Numbered from the stretch's first letter, positions 13,811-22,858 are shown. The stretch is 34,624 nt of DNA from an uncultured Clostridia bacterium (GCA_947572415.1 CANPBT010000016.1:1-34624), one strand, 5' to 3'. Notes: generated from the sequence alone by a model not told the origin. Numbers and translations: made by a program.

Positions 13811-16800
13811 TTTGATAATTATCCTCTATATATCCCCAAATTACTATACAATTAGAATCACACCAATCGCTCATCCATTCACTCGGTTTATTATATATAT
13901 TGCAATTGATAGTTAGCCCGAAGCAATGAGAAAATGCACTACTGCCAATGTACAATACACTAATTGGAATAGTAATACTTGTAAGTCCTATGCATCCATA
14001 AAATGCAAAATCATTAATCTTAGAAGTGTCATCAGATAAAATTACAGACTTTAGCATATAACAGTTACTAAATGCACCAACAGGAATATCTCTTCCACAA
14101 CTAATAATTACATTAGTTAAATTCTTTGGAATAAAATACCCAACATCTGTTTCCCACTTGTTATAGTAATCATAATAATATCTTTGATATACTCGTACAC
14201 CACCAGCATACTCTTTAGTGCCAAATATATACCCAAACAATGCACTACTACCAAATGTAAAACCACTACCAACGAACGGTAATGTTATACTTTCAAGACC
14301 ACTGCATCCACCAATAGCAGCTGTACCAATTGATGTAACATTACTTGGTATATTCAAATTTGACAATTCGTAACAGCCCCAAAAAGCAAATTCCCCTATG
14401 GAGTTTACACTACTTGGAATAACTATGTCTGTTACTCCATTCCAACCACAAAAAGCATAATCATTTATTGCCGTAATATTATCTGGAATAGTAAGTTCAC
14501 CAGAAAAAAGTTTGCCATTTATGTATATATTGTTAGCATAATACATTGGATTAGAATCAATAGAATTAAATGTTATATTACACCAACTTTCTAAATTTCC
14601 TAAATAATAAGTGTCCGTTAGATTTGAACATTCACTAAATAATCTTGATGGCAACCCGCTTACAGTACTACCTATATAAATTTGATTAAGATTTGCACAA
14701 TCAGAAAAAACACCTGTTTGCGCAAGATTCGCAGGATTCCATAGTACACAATTTTCTGCATGCCACTCCACAGTATTCAAATTAGAACATTCGTAGAACG
14801 CACCCATACCTATTGAACTTAAATGCTTAGGAATATTAATACTGGTTAAGCCGTTGCAATTAGCAAACGCATAACAACCAATTGTTAAAATATTTTCAGA
14901 AATATTTATACTAATTAATGCACTACACCCATAAAATGCCCCTCCCCCTATAGTATTAACGCTTTCGGGTATAGTTACACTAATTAATGCTCTACACCCA
15001 TAAAATGCATTTTCCCCTATTGTATTAACGCCTTCTGGTATGGTTACATTAATTAAATTGTTACAATTTTGGAATGTATTATCGCCTATGCTTATTACAG
15101 GTTTATTATCAACATACGCTGGTATTTCAACAATTTGATTTGCCCCAACATATTTTTCCAAAGTAATTTCATTCGTACCATAATATTCAAAATCGAACAA
15201 CCATACGGCATACAAATTATAATTATTTTCTGAATTCATAGTATAGCTTGCACCATCGGCATAAATAACCTCGCCGTTTTCATAAGTGGACCAACCAATA
15301 AAATTATAATTATTCTTAGTGAATAAATTACTATTCAAAGGTGCAGTACTATCAGTAGCAATTTTCTGCTGAGGCATTTCACCTTCGCCGCCATTTGCGT
15401 GGAAAGTAATTGTATTCAGATTTGCAGTCCAGTTTGCGGAATACATTTTATTTCCTATACTTCCTTTTTCGATTGTTACGGTTTGTTGGACAGAAGTTAA
15501 CTCCTCACCTGTCCAACCAGCAAAAGTATATCCTGCACGGACAGGTATATTTAGAGTAAATGTTTCCGTTTCTATATTATAAGTTTCAAAATTATCGTTT
15601 TCCGTACCACCATTTAGCTCGAATGTAATAGAATATTCAATAGGCTTCCATACAGCATAAATCGTATAAACACTTTCTGTGCCCATAGTGTAATTCGACT
15701 TATCGCTGTAAATAATTGAACCATTTACAGTGGTACTCCAACCGACAAAGTTATATCCTATACGCTTAAAGTTATTTTCATTTAATGTAACTGATTCGTC
15801 CGTATAAATATTCTGAAAATCCATACTACCGCTCGTTGCACCATTCCCGTCAAAGTACAATGTATTTTCATTAGGTGCCCATACAGCATAAAGTGTATAA
15901 CTTTTATCTGCGCCCATTTTGAATAAATCATTATCGAAATATTCAATAACATTTAAATTAGCGACGGTTGTCCATCCGGCAAAAGTATATCCTTCTTTTT
16001 CATATTCATTTGCAAATAATAACGCCGAATCATCAGTGTAAATTTTTTGGTCCTCCATACTTCCTGAAGTTGCACCGTTGCCATTAAAAATTATTTTGTT
16101 TTCATTGGCAGCATATCGTGCCGTTAATGTTCCGCCATTATTAAAATTCCAAGTTGACAATGATTTACCTGTTCCGTCTGTCAACTTTTCGTCATCACGA
16201 TACCAACCATCGAAAGTATAGCCCGGTTTAACAGGTATAGGAAGTGTAAACGTTTTTTCGTAAATAACATATAGTTCAGTTTGAGAAAGCGTTCCGCCGT
16301 TTGCAGAGAGTCGAATCAACAAGGAAAACTCTACTTGTGCAATGCAGTTATTGTTCCAATTTGTATTCCAAACTGTTGGAACTTCTTCCCTATCGCATAC
16401 AGCTATTAAATTCAAATTTTTACAATTTTCAAAAGCATTTGCTCCCATATATTTTACCGTGTTCGGAATATATATTTCCGTTATACCATCACAGTCAGCA
16501 AATGCTTTATCGTTGATAGTTTGAATGCTCTCAGGAATAATAAATTCGGTAACTTTATCAAAGTTTTTAAATGCACCTGAATTTATTCTAACTACAGATT
16601 CACCTTTATAGGTGGAAGGAATTTCAAAAACTCCTGATGCTGTACTATGATAAAATAATCCACTATCAATAGCATAGCCGCCTTCAACTTTTTCAAATTT
16701 TAACTGATTCTCACTTTTATACCAGTACACTCCACCCGTGATAATTCCGCACAACAAAATTAAAAGACTTAATGCAACACTTGCAATTTTTATACGTCTT

Positions 16801-19511
16801 TTGCGTTTTTGTGCTTTTACTTGTTTAATTTCTTGCTCTTCTAACCACGCCTTTTGCTTATTCTGCAGGTCGATATAGTGTGCCATAGCAGAGCTGTTTG
16901 AAGCCGACGCTAATAATGCATTCTGAAATTCCTGAAATTCAGTTACAACTTCCTTTTGTTTTATAAGTTGTTCGTCCGACTTGCATTTTAATTTTGCCAG
17001 CAAAAGTCCCCAGTAAGCCGTATGGTCATCCGCATTTAAGCCTATACTCATTGCATAATAACGTTCCGCATATTCAAAGACGCCAATAATCATGCAATTT
17101 TGCGCCATTTCGTTTACGTATAGAATAAGTTTGTCGTTGTATTGCTGTGGGATAAATGAAAGCAAAGTTTCAAAGATTGTAAAAATTCTATCCTGAACCG
17201 ACAATTTTTCCTTAACACAATCCAAACTTGCGGTTATTAGCCAGTCAAGAAAGCTTATACGCTTTTCGTCATTTTCGTAAAGCGCAAGTATAGTTTCCAG
17301 CGTTTCAGTATCAGAAAGATTCAAAATACAATCCCGAATTTTTTTATCGGAATCATATTTCAATTCGGCATATAATTTGCCCGCATAATAGCGTATATCG
17401 TCTCCGCCATATTTAATCGCTTTTTCATAACAATGTATTGCAAGTGTAAATTGTTCGCTCTTTCTAGCACTTTTTGCAAACAAATAATAATAATTTGCGT
17501 AAAGTTTTACATCGCCGTTGGAGAGAACAGTTATCACTTTTATAAAAAGCTCTTCTATGCCTTTATCGGGGGTATTTATACATATTTCAGCAATATCTTT
17601 AAGATTTGCTTCTCTTGCTTCAAATCTGTATTTTGAAAATATGCTACACCACGCAAGCGAATCTTTATATAATTTATTTTTAAGACATTTTATTGATTGC
17701 GATGCAAAAGCAAGCAATAAAGCTTCTGCGCCTTGCTCGTCAACATTGTTCAAAACTTTTTCTATAGTACCAAACTCATTATGTTCCTGACAATATAAAA
17801 ATACGCCATCAAGATTTGTAGCTTTATATTTTAGCTGTAAACCTCCGATTTGAGTTTGCAAACTTACAGCGTCATAATCTAAAAGAATTTTATGATATTT
17901 ATCTGCAAGCGAAAAGGCTTTTTGGTTTATGCAATTTTCAAATATCGTATGCAACTTATTGACATAAGCTACTTCATCCTGTTCGTAAACGAGTACCGCA
18001 TCGATAAAATACTGTATATTGGAAATTTCGTTTAACAAAGGTAATGAATTTTGGAAAATAAATTCGCGCAATTCTGATACAGTTTCATTATCGATTGAAT
18101 TTATCTGTTCTAAGAGCTCTTTTGATTCGTCATACCTCTTTTCTGAAAAGAGACGTTTTATTTCTTTACTTAAAGCACTTAGAACTTTTTCGGCATCAGA
18201 TTTTTCGGCGTATGCAAGAACGTCGTTTAAAAGCTGTAAGTTGCGAAAATTGATAACACCGGTTTTGTCGAATTCCGCTATATTTTTACATTTCGCCTGT
18301 GCCAACATTTTACCTAACAGGGCATTCCCGTTTTGCCTGTTGTTCAAAAGAAAGCTATCAAAAGATTTATCGGCATCTGTGAAATTCCCACTTCCCAAAT
18401 AGGCATAAGCTATTTTTATTAATTTTTCCGCATTTGCCGTAAGTTTAGGAACGGAATATGTACCTATTTCACGTTTTGCAATCTTTTCACGCTTAATCGA
18501 TTTAGATGTAGCACCGTTTATCTCAATAACTTCAACAACATCGAGTTTTGCGACTGACAACGAGGTCTTCGCTATACGGTTTTTAATTTCTTTACGCTCG
18601 ATGCGCGGCACAACGGTATGTGCGGCTTTTAAAACTCGTGCGACATAGGAATCCAAATCCTGCAAAAAAGTAAGACTTTCCCTATTAATATTTTGAACGG
18701 AAGGCAATGGTCTTGGAAGTTTTGACGGATTGAAATCTTTGTACACCACTACGATAGAATTTTTTTGTTTTTGTCCCGATTTAATCCGCTTGTAATATCT
18801 TGACCATTCGTTTTTTACCCAAGTCGATTCGATATATTCTACTTTACTGCCATAGATAATCATAACCTGAGCAGTATTAAGTGCATTGAAAATATACGGC
18901 TCGAATTTTTCACCCGTCTTTGATTTAAGCGATTCGCGACTGAAAAATACCCGATAACCAAGAGCAGTTAAATGAGTATAAAGTTCATAAGCATCAATGC
19001 TATCCTGCGTTTGTTTAACGTCGTTTTCAAGCTCGGTTGCTTTATATGAAATAAAAATATCGTAAGGCGGTTCCTTTGAAGCCTTTTCCACCCATTCCTT
19101 ACGAATTTTTTCTATTTTTTCGGCTTGTTCTATGTAATATTTACGGTTTTCAGGCGTGGCTAAATCAAGGGCGCGCTTATAATTTTTATCGTCCTTAACA
19201 CTCTCGTAACTAGTAGCATAACAAGTGGGAATCATTTTACCATCGTAATCTTGCTCATACTTAATACCATATTTTGCAAGTAAAAGTCCCCAATACCCCT
19301 CACTGTTTTCCGGATACTTTCTTACGATATCGCGATATGCTTCCTCGGCATCATCGAATGCGTTAAGCCTTAATTTTTGCGAAGCAGTATAAAGAAGCGT
19401 AACTTCTTCATTAGATAGTTCCTCTTCCTTATACGCTCCACATGCAGGGCATACCCATTTACCGTTCTTATATTCGTAATTTGCGCCGCAAATATTACAT
19501 ATGTTTTTCAT
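13788..19511 (-). CDS. Giant zinc ribbon-TIR-TPR-TM-InlB/LRR receptor-like protein
   Basis: 1907 residues. The order is: zinc ribbon (Cys5, 8, 21, 24); TPR-like helices (30-90); TIR domain (about 149-295) starting YDIFISYK, with Glu235 in WVKNEW as the likely catalytic-site glutamate; a long helical TPR-type region (to about 870); basic KAQKRKRRIK followed by one membrane helix (about 907-930). Beyond it lie a BspA-type LRR block (935-1030), about five InlB B-repeats (GYTFDGWY, GYTFAGWT, GYNFVGWS and others, about 1050-1390) and a long BspA LRR block (about 1400-1890). The positive-inside rule puts the TIR half in the cytoplasm and the repeats outside. TIR domains either cleave NAD+ or act as scaffolds; which applies here is not known. 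The ribosome-binding site is modest (AGGACA). YWGLLLAK occurs twice (73-80 and near 840), showing an internal duplication. Confidence 0.93.
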   Translation of the reverse strand: MKNICNICGANYEYKNGKWVCPACGAYKEEELSNEEVTLLYTASQKLRLNAFDDAEEAYRDIVRKYPENSEGYWGLLLAKYGIKYEQDYDGKMIPTCYATSYESVKDDKNYKRALDLATPENRKYYIEQAEKIEKIRKEWVEKASKEPPYDIFISYKATELENDVKQTQDSIDAYELYTHLTALGYRVFFSRESLKSKTGEKFEPYIFNALNTAQVMIIYGSKVEYIESTWVKNEWSRYYKRIKSGQKQKNSIVVVYKDFNPSKLPRPLPSVQNINRESLTFLQDLDSYVARVLKAAHTVVPRIERKEIKNRIAKTSLSVAKLDVVEVIEINGATSKSIKREKIAKREIGTYSVPKLTANAEKLIKIAYAYLGSGNFTDADKSFDSFLLNNRQNGNALLGKMLAQAKCKNIAEFDKTGVINFRNLQLLNDVLAYAEKSDAEKVLSALSKEIKRLFSEKRYDESKELLEQINSIDNETVSELREFIFQNSLPLLNEISNIQYFIDAVLVYEQDEVAYVNKLHTIFENCINQKAFSLADKYHKILLDYDAVSLQTQIGGLQLKYKATNLDGVFLYCQEHNEFGTIEKVLNNVDEQGAEALLLAFASQSIKCLKNKLYKDSLAWCSIFSKYRFEAREANLKDIAEICINTPDKGIEELFIKVITVLSNGDVKLYANYYYLFAKSARKSEQFTLAIHCYEKAIKYGGDDIRYYAGKLYAELKYDSDKKIRDCILNLSDTETLETILALYENDEKRISFLDWLITASLDCVKEKLSVQDRIFTIFETLLSFIPQQYNDKLILYVNEMAQNCMIIGVFEYAERYYAMSIGLNADDHTAYWGLLLAKLKCKSDEQLIKQKEVVTEFQEFQNALLASASNSSAMAHYIDLQNKQKAWLEEQEIKQVKAQKRKRRIKIASVALSLLILLCGIITGGVYWYKSENQLKFEKVEGGYAIDSGLFYHSTASGVFEIPSTYKGESVVRINSGAFKNFDKVTEFIIPESIQTINDKAFADCDGITEIYIPNTVKYMGANAFENCKNLNLIAVCDREEVPTVWNTNWNNNCIAQVEFSLLIRLSANGGTLSQTELYVIYEKTFTLPIPVKPGYTFDGWYRDDEKLTDGTGKSLSTWNFNNGGTLTARYAANENKIIFNGNGATSGSMEDQKIYTDDSALLFANEYEKEGYTFAGWTTVANLNVIEYFDNDLFKMGADKSYTLYAVWAPNENTLYFDGNGATSGSMDFQNIYTDESVTLNENNFKRIGYNFVGWSTTVNGSIIYSDKSNYTMGTESVYTIYAVWKPIEYSITFELNGGTENDNFETYNIETETFTLNIPVRAGYTFAGWTGEELTSVQQTVTIEKGSIGNKMYSANWTANLNTITFHANGGEGEMPQQKIATDSTAPLNSNLFTKNNYNFIGWSTYENGEVIYADGASYTMNSENNYNLYAVWLFDFEYYGTNEITLEKYVGANQIVEIPAYVDNKPVISIGDNTFQNCNNLINVTIPEGVNTIGENAFYGCRALISVTIPESVNTIGGGAFYGCSALISINISENILTIGCYAFANCNGLTSINIPKHLSSIGMGAFYECSNLNTVEWHAENCVLWNPANLAQTGVFSDCANLNQIYIGSTVSGLPSRLFSECSNLTDTYYLGNLESWCNITFNSIDSNPMYYANNIYINGKLFSGELTIPDNITAINDYAFCGWNGVTDIVIPSSVNSIGEFAFWGCYELSNLNIPSNVTSIGTAAIGGCSGLESITLPFVGSGFTFGSSALFGYIFGTKEYAGGVRVYQRYYYDYYNKWETDVGYFIPKNLTNVIISCGRDIPVGAFSNCYMLKSVILSDDTSKINDFAFYGCIGLTSITIPISVLYIGSSAFSHCFGLTINCNIYNKPSEWMSDWCDSNCIVIWGYIEDNYQNEQSTEN
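14910..15008 (-). repeat. 69-bp tandem LRR-coding repeat
   Basis: A 30-bp block beginning ACTAATTAATGC and ending CATAAAATGC occurs at 14910-14939 and, with a single mismatch, at 14979-15008, a period of exactly 69 bp (23 codons, one LRR). Such near-identical DNA repeats can expand or contract by recombination. Confidence 0.8.
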
Positions 19512-19532
19512 TTAAGTGTCCTAATAATATTT

Positions 19533-20117
19533 TTAAATAGCTTTGTTCTTTTCTGCTTCTATTTCGGCAGATAAATCAAGTGCAGAAGCCGCAGGCATAG
19601 ATACGCCCGAAATTTTCGCACGTGCTGCGTCTATCATAGGACGAACCGATGCTATTTCTGCATCGCTCCTTGCTCTGTTTGCCGGGTTTGAAGTTTTCAT
19701 TGCTCCCGTCATTGCCTTTTGCGAAATTTTGATATTGCGCATATACTTTGCCATTTTCGCATTAGCTTTTTGAATTTTTCTGATATCGGGAAGTTTTGCT
19801 TTATTTCCTGCCATCATATCAAGCGCGTTCATTGCCGTAGCCATTGTCATAGCAATAGAATTTGACACATTTATTATATCGAAATTTGCCTTTGTCTGCA
19901 TTAGTGAACTTATTACATCATTTAATTCCATTAATGCATTTACTGCTACGTCATAAGTGCCCGTATCATTGTTTATTTCCGCCTCGGCGGCGATTTTGGC
20001 GTATTCCTCACGTTTTTGCTTTAATGTGTTTATTTGTTCGTTAAATCTTTCAATCTGTTCGTCGCGCTCCATTTGCGCCATTATTTCTTTTTCCTGTTTA
20101 GTCTTAAAGAATGCCAT
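19533..20117 (-). CDS. ESCRT-III (Snf7/CHMP)-like protein
   Basis: 194 residues, all helical and without Pro/Gly breaks in the first 90. The ATG at 20117 is used because GGAGGGAAACTGA lies upstream and its spacing to the previous stop (one base) matches the rest of the operon; an upstream ATG at 20138 would overlap the previous gene. The first long hairpin is about residues 8-90. It is followed by VSNSIAMTMATAMNALDMM, then KLPDIRKIQKANAKM and AKYMRNIKISQKAMTGAM, a Met-rich pattern and order strikingly like eukaryotic CHMP1/CHMP3 (Vps24/Did2). PspA/Vipp1 are distant superfamily members, but this is closer in look to the Snf7 branch. It would form membrane-bound filaments that the Vps4-like ATPase remodels. 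The evidence is pattern recognition, not a search. Confidence 0.72.
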   Translation of the reverse strand: MAFFKTKQEKEIMAQMERDEQIERFNEQINTLKQKREEYAKIAAEAEINNDTGTYDVAVNALMELNDVISSLMQTKANFDIINVSNSIAMTMATAMNALDMMAGNKAKLPDIRKIQKANAKMAKYMRNIKISQKAMTGAMKTSNPANRARSDAEIASVRPMIDAARAKISGVSMPAASALDLSAEIEAEKNKAI

Positions 20118-20118
20118 T

Positions 20119-21129
20119 TCAGTTTCCCTCCGTCTCAATTTTATCGTTTTCTTTAACCGTAGTGGTTAAGTCACTGTCCGTAGCCGAATGTCTTTCCTTC
20201 TCGCGTTTTTTGCGCATAAGTTCTTCCTTATATTTCAGCGCATCTTCGCTGACCGTTGCAGTAGCGCTATCCAACCTGAAAACTTTCTCATCCAGATTTT
20301 TAGTTTTTGAAGCAATTTCCTTTAAATCGCTTTCCGTTCGCTTTAATATTACTACTGCTTTATCAGGGTCACTTATAACTTTTCTCAATCTATCCATATT
20401 TAAAAGTGCTTTTGCTTTACTGATTTCATCAGACGCAAAACCCGAAGAGAATAGGATTTCCTTTGCGTTGACGTAAATCATATCAAGTAAATTGCGGCAA
20501 GCGGAATAATTGCTTCTGCGTACAGTCAAAGCATCTATTTTGCTCTTCGTTGCTTTTACGCTGCGGAACAGATCGTTAATTTTACGCTCGTTCTCCTCTT
20601 CTATCATCGACTCTTCATATTGCGCCAAATCTTTTTCGAGAACCACAAGCTCCTTTTCTATACGCTTTTCGTTATCCGCCAAACTTGATTTCATGCCGTC
20701 AAGTTCCGAAAGTCTGGCTTCAAGCCTTTTTCTTCCCCTGCTCAGTTTTTCCTTTGCAATTTCCTCTACGCTTTCCATTACAGTGGAACCGTCAAGTACG
20801 TCCTTCCAAAGGCAAATGGTGTAATCCAATTCGTCTGCCGCGCTTTCCAACCTGTGAATAAGCGGCTGGTCGATTTGCTTTTTTAATTCTTTAACATGCT
20901 TGGAAACGTCTTCCGATAGTGCGATCACGTTTTCCTCACCCGTTCCGATAGCATTTTCAAGTGAAGATAACGAGTTTTTTAAAGTAGCCGTAACAGCTTT
21001 TACTGCGGTGCTGTCTAGTTCGGCATTGTATTTACCTTTTTCCAGTTTGTATAAAAGCGCCTTTAATTCGGCTATCGCTTCATCCCTTAAATTGTTATTA
21101 ATCGACACCGACGGTGTGTATTTTTTCAT
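20119..21129 (-). CDS. Long coiled-coil protein, possible second ESCRT-III-like subunit
   Basis: 336 residues, nearly all helical with heptad patterns; no enzyme motif, signal or membrane segment. Residues about 118-260 form a long charged helical hairpin (RGRKRLEARLSELDGMKSSL, then IDALTVRRSNYSACRNLLDM), which recalls the alpha1-alpha2 hairpin of ESCRT-III and PspA. The tail is Lys/Arg-rich then polar. The start is TGA-T-ATG coupled to the SPFH gene with GGAGG nine bases away. It lies between SPFH and the Snf7-like gene, so a membrane scaffold or ESCRT-I/II-like adaptor role is plausible but inferred. Confidence 0.7.
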   Translation of the reverse strand: MKKYTPSVSINNNLRDEAIAELKALLYKLEKGKYNAELDSTAVKAVTATLKNSLSSLENAIGTGEENVIALSEDVSKHVKELKKQIDQPLIHRLESAADELDYTICLWKDVLDGSTVMESVEEIAKEKLSRGRKRLEARLSELDGMKSSLADNEKRIEKELVVLEKDLAQYEESMIEEENERKINDLFRSVKATKSKIDALTVRRSNYSACRNLLDMIYVNAKEILFSSGFASDEISKAKALLNMDRLRKVISDPDKAVVILKRTESDLKEIASKTKNLDEKVFRLDSATATVSEDALKYKEELMRKKREKERHSATDSDLTTTVKENDKIETEGN

Positions 21130-21130
21130 A

Positions 21131-22474
21131 TCAATCCTCCGTATAAAGCAATTTTTCCTGATAAAAGTCCAAAACTTCTTTCATATAATCTTTTCGTGAT
21201 TTGTTGTGTGCGAAAAATTTGTCCAATTTCTTTTTGTTTTCTTCCGACCTGTGCCTTATTTTGTTTATAACACGCCACATTACTGTAGCTCTGTAAGCTT
21301 CCTGTGGAGAAAGTCCCGCTCTCATAAATCTAATTAACGGGTGCATTTCTACCGTAATTGGTGTACCGTCACTTTGAAGCTCAATCACTCTCGGCGGTAA
21401 AGGTTTTAAAATACCGTTCTTATCACGTTCCATTAAATAATATCTGTCGTCAGACTTTGCTTGATATACAGCGGTCAAATATTCTGAATAGTTCATATAG
21501 AATTTTTCGTTTCTATGGGGAAGTTTATATTTCGTAATTAAATTCTCTTCTACCTTACTGTAAATCAAACTAGCAAGAAGAACTAAATCATCATTTTCAT
21601 CCGCTTGTTCAAGCAATGTGTGTGCATTGAGTTTTACCTTCTTAATATTGTTAATTTTTGCCTCTTCGCACAGAGGAAGTCGCTCTGTGATTATATCTTC
21701 CAACTCCGCAGAAATATTTGCACCAAAATCATCTAGTTGCTTTTGTAAAATTTGTTTTAATTCAGTAGAAACAATTTCAGAAATCTCCACTTTTAAATCT
21801 TCAATGGATGAAGTACTTTCAGCATTATTGATACGATTTCTGATAATTTCTAAATCATCTTCGTTTACGTGGATTTTTTCAACTGTCAAATCCTTTAACT
21901 TAAACCCTATATCACTAAACGCATTCTCATTCTTCAAAGAGTTAAAAAGCTCATCCCTTATGTTTTCAATCTGAGACGCAATTTCAAACACTGAAATATC
22001 TGTTTTGGCAAAACATTTCCCAAGAACAGCATTTCCTAAATTTCTAATAATGCTAATTGTTCTGTCGCGCACTTTTTCTGTCGTAATATTATTTTCTACG
22101 TTGAAAGCGCTAATTAATTTAGCAATATCGACAATTTCAACGACGTATTTACCATTTGCACCAACCCTGTACGCTTCTTTCAAGCGGTCGTTATTTACTT
22201 GAATATTGCCGAACCCCCATAGCATCGCAGGTAACATCTTTGTATGAACAAAAGCAATTTTACCTCGTTTACCTATATAATCTTTTCCGTATTCACTAAG
22301 TTTTTTTGTCGCGCCCTCATTCATACGAAACGTAACTTTTTCATCAATCAAAATAATCGCCTTAAAGCCATTAGGCACTTTAACAACGGTATTTTTTTCA
22401 ATAATCACATTTTGAGTAAATTGCACAATTACGTTCTCATCTGCAACCGTCGGCTGTAAAATAATTCCTTTCAT
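21131..22474 (-). CDS. SPFH/band-7 domain protein (YdjI-like)
   Basis: 447 residues. An SPFH-type core covers about residues 25-215: VPNGFKAIILIDEKV, then AMLWGFGNIQVNN, GKYVVEIVDIAKLISAF, and the helical repeat with DISVFEIASQIENIRDEL and FKLKDLTVEKIHV. This order matches the YdjI/virion-core-like branch rather than the transmembrane flotillins, since no membrane helix is present. A coiled segment and a separate C-terminal domain of about 180 residues follow, which I do not recognise. SPFH proteins make membrane-associated rings and in B. subtilis a YdjI-type protein is encoded with a PspA-type ESCRT-III relative, which fits the neighbours here. The start overlaps the XRE stop as TAATG. Confidence 0.78.
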   Translation of the reverse strand: MKGIILQPTVADENVIVQFTQNVIIEKNTVVKVPNGFKAIILIDEKVTFRMNEGATKKLSEYGKDYIGKRGKIAFVHTKMLPAMLWGFGNIQVNNDRLKEAYRVGANGKYVVEIVDIAKLISAFNVENNITTEKVRDRTISIIRNLGNAVLGKCFAKTDISVFEIASQIENIRDELFNSLKNENAFSDIGFKLKDLTVEKIHVNEDDLEIIRNRINNAESTSSIEDLKVEISEIVSTELKQILQKQLDDFGANISAELEDIITERLPLCEEAKINNIKKVKLNAHTLLEQADENDDLVLLASLIYSKVEENLITKYKLPHRNEKFYMNYSEYLTAVYQAKSDDRYYLMERDKNGILKPLPPRVIELQSDGTPITVEMHPLIRFMRAGLSPQEAYRATVMWRVINKIRHRSEENKKKLDKFFAHNKSRKDYMKEVLDFYQEKLLYTED

Positions 22475-22830
22475 TAGTTGTTACCACCTTTTGAATTTAC
22501 CAATTTGCAAATCTCGTCTAACGTGAAAGCATCTATATCATCCTGCGCCAAAGCCATAATAACTCGACGTTTCTTCTCACCGAGTTCTGTTAAATCTATT
22601 TTTACCCTATCCTTAGTTGCAATTAACGCTTCCTTTAAATTGGATTGATCGCGTTCGGACAAAGGATATGAAGAAACTACTTTTTCAAACAAATCATTTG
22701 GAACATCTCTCCTTCCATTTTCAATAGCATTCAAATAAGGTACAGAAATCCCTAACTTATCTGCCATTTGCTTCGCACTGTCTCCTGAATTGATACGAAT
22801 TATTCTTAATGCTTTTCCGAATTCAGTCAT
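22474..22830 (-). CDS. XRE-family transcriptional regulator of the cargo operon
   Basis: 118 residues. A Cro/CI helix-turn-helix covers about residues 4-60 (MADKLGISVPYLNAIENGRR is the recognition part). A helical C-terminal region (60-115) with KRRVIMALAQDDIDAFTLDE is probably for dimerization. It is the first gene of the seven-gene operon, with AGGTAGG upstream and a one-base overlap with the SPFH gene. Two copies of a near-palindrome sit at the operon promoter, so autoregulation is likely. A repressor role is inferred. Confidence 0.88.
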   Translation of the reverse strand: MTEFGKALRIIRINSGDSAKQMADKLGISVPYLNAIENGRRDVPNDLFEKVVSSYPLSERDQSNLKEALIATKDRVKIDLTELGEKKRRVIMALAQDDIDAFTLDEICKLVNSKGGNN

Positions 22831-22858
22831 AATTACCTACCTTTGATTAACTGTTTTT

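Noticed and set aside
14280-16250. Regular repeats suggestive of a CRISPR array
   Set aside because: Repeats are imperfect, in frame, and encode LRR and InlB B-repeats; no constant repeat/spacer unit exists.
21131-22474. Flotillin identity for the SPFH protein
   Set aside because: No N-terminal membrane hairpin and no flotillin EA-rich coiled tail; the pattern fits the soluble YdjI-like branch.
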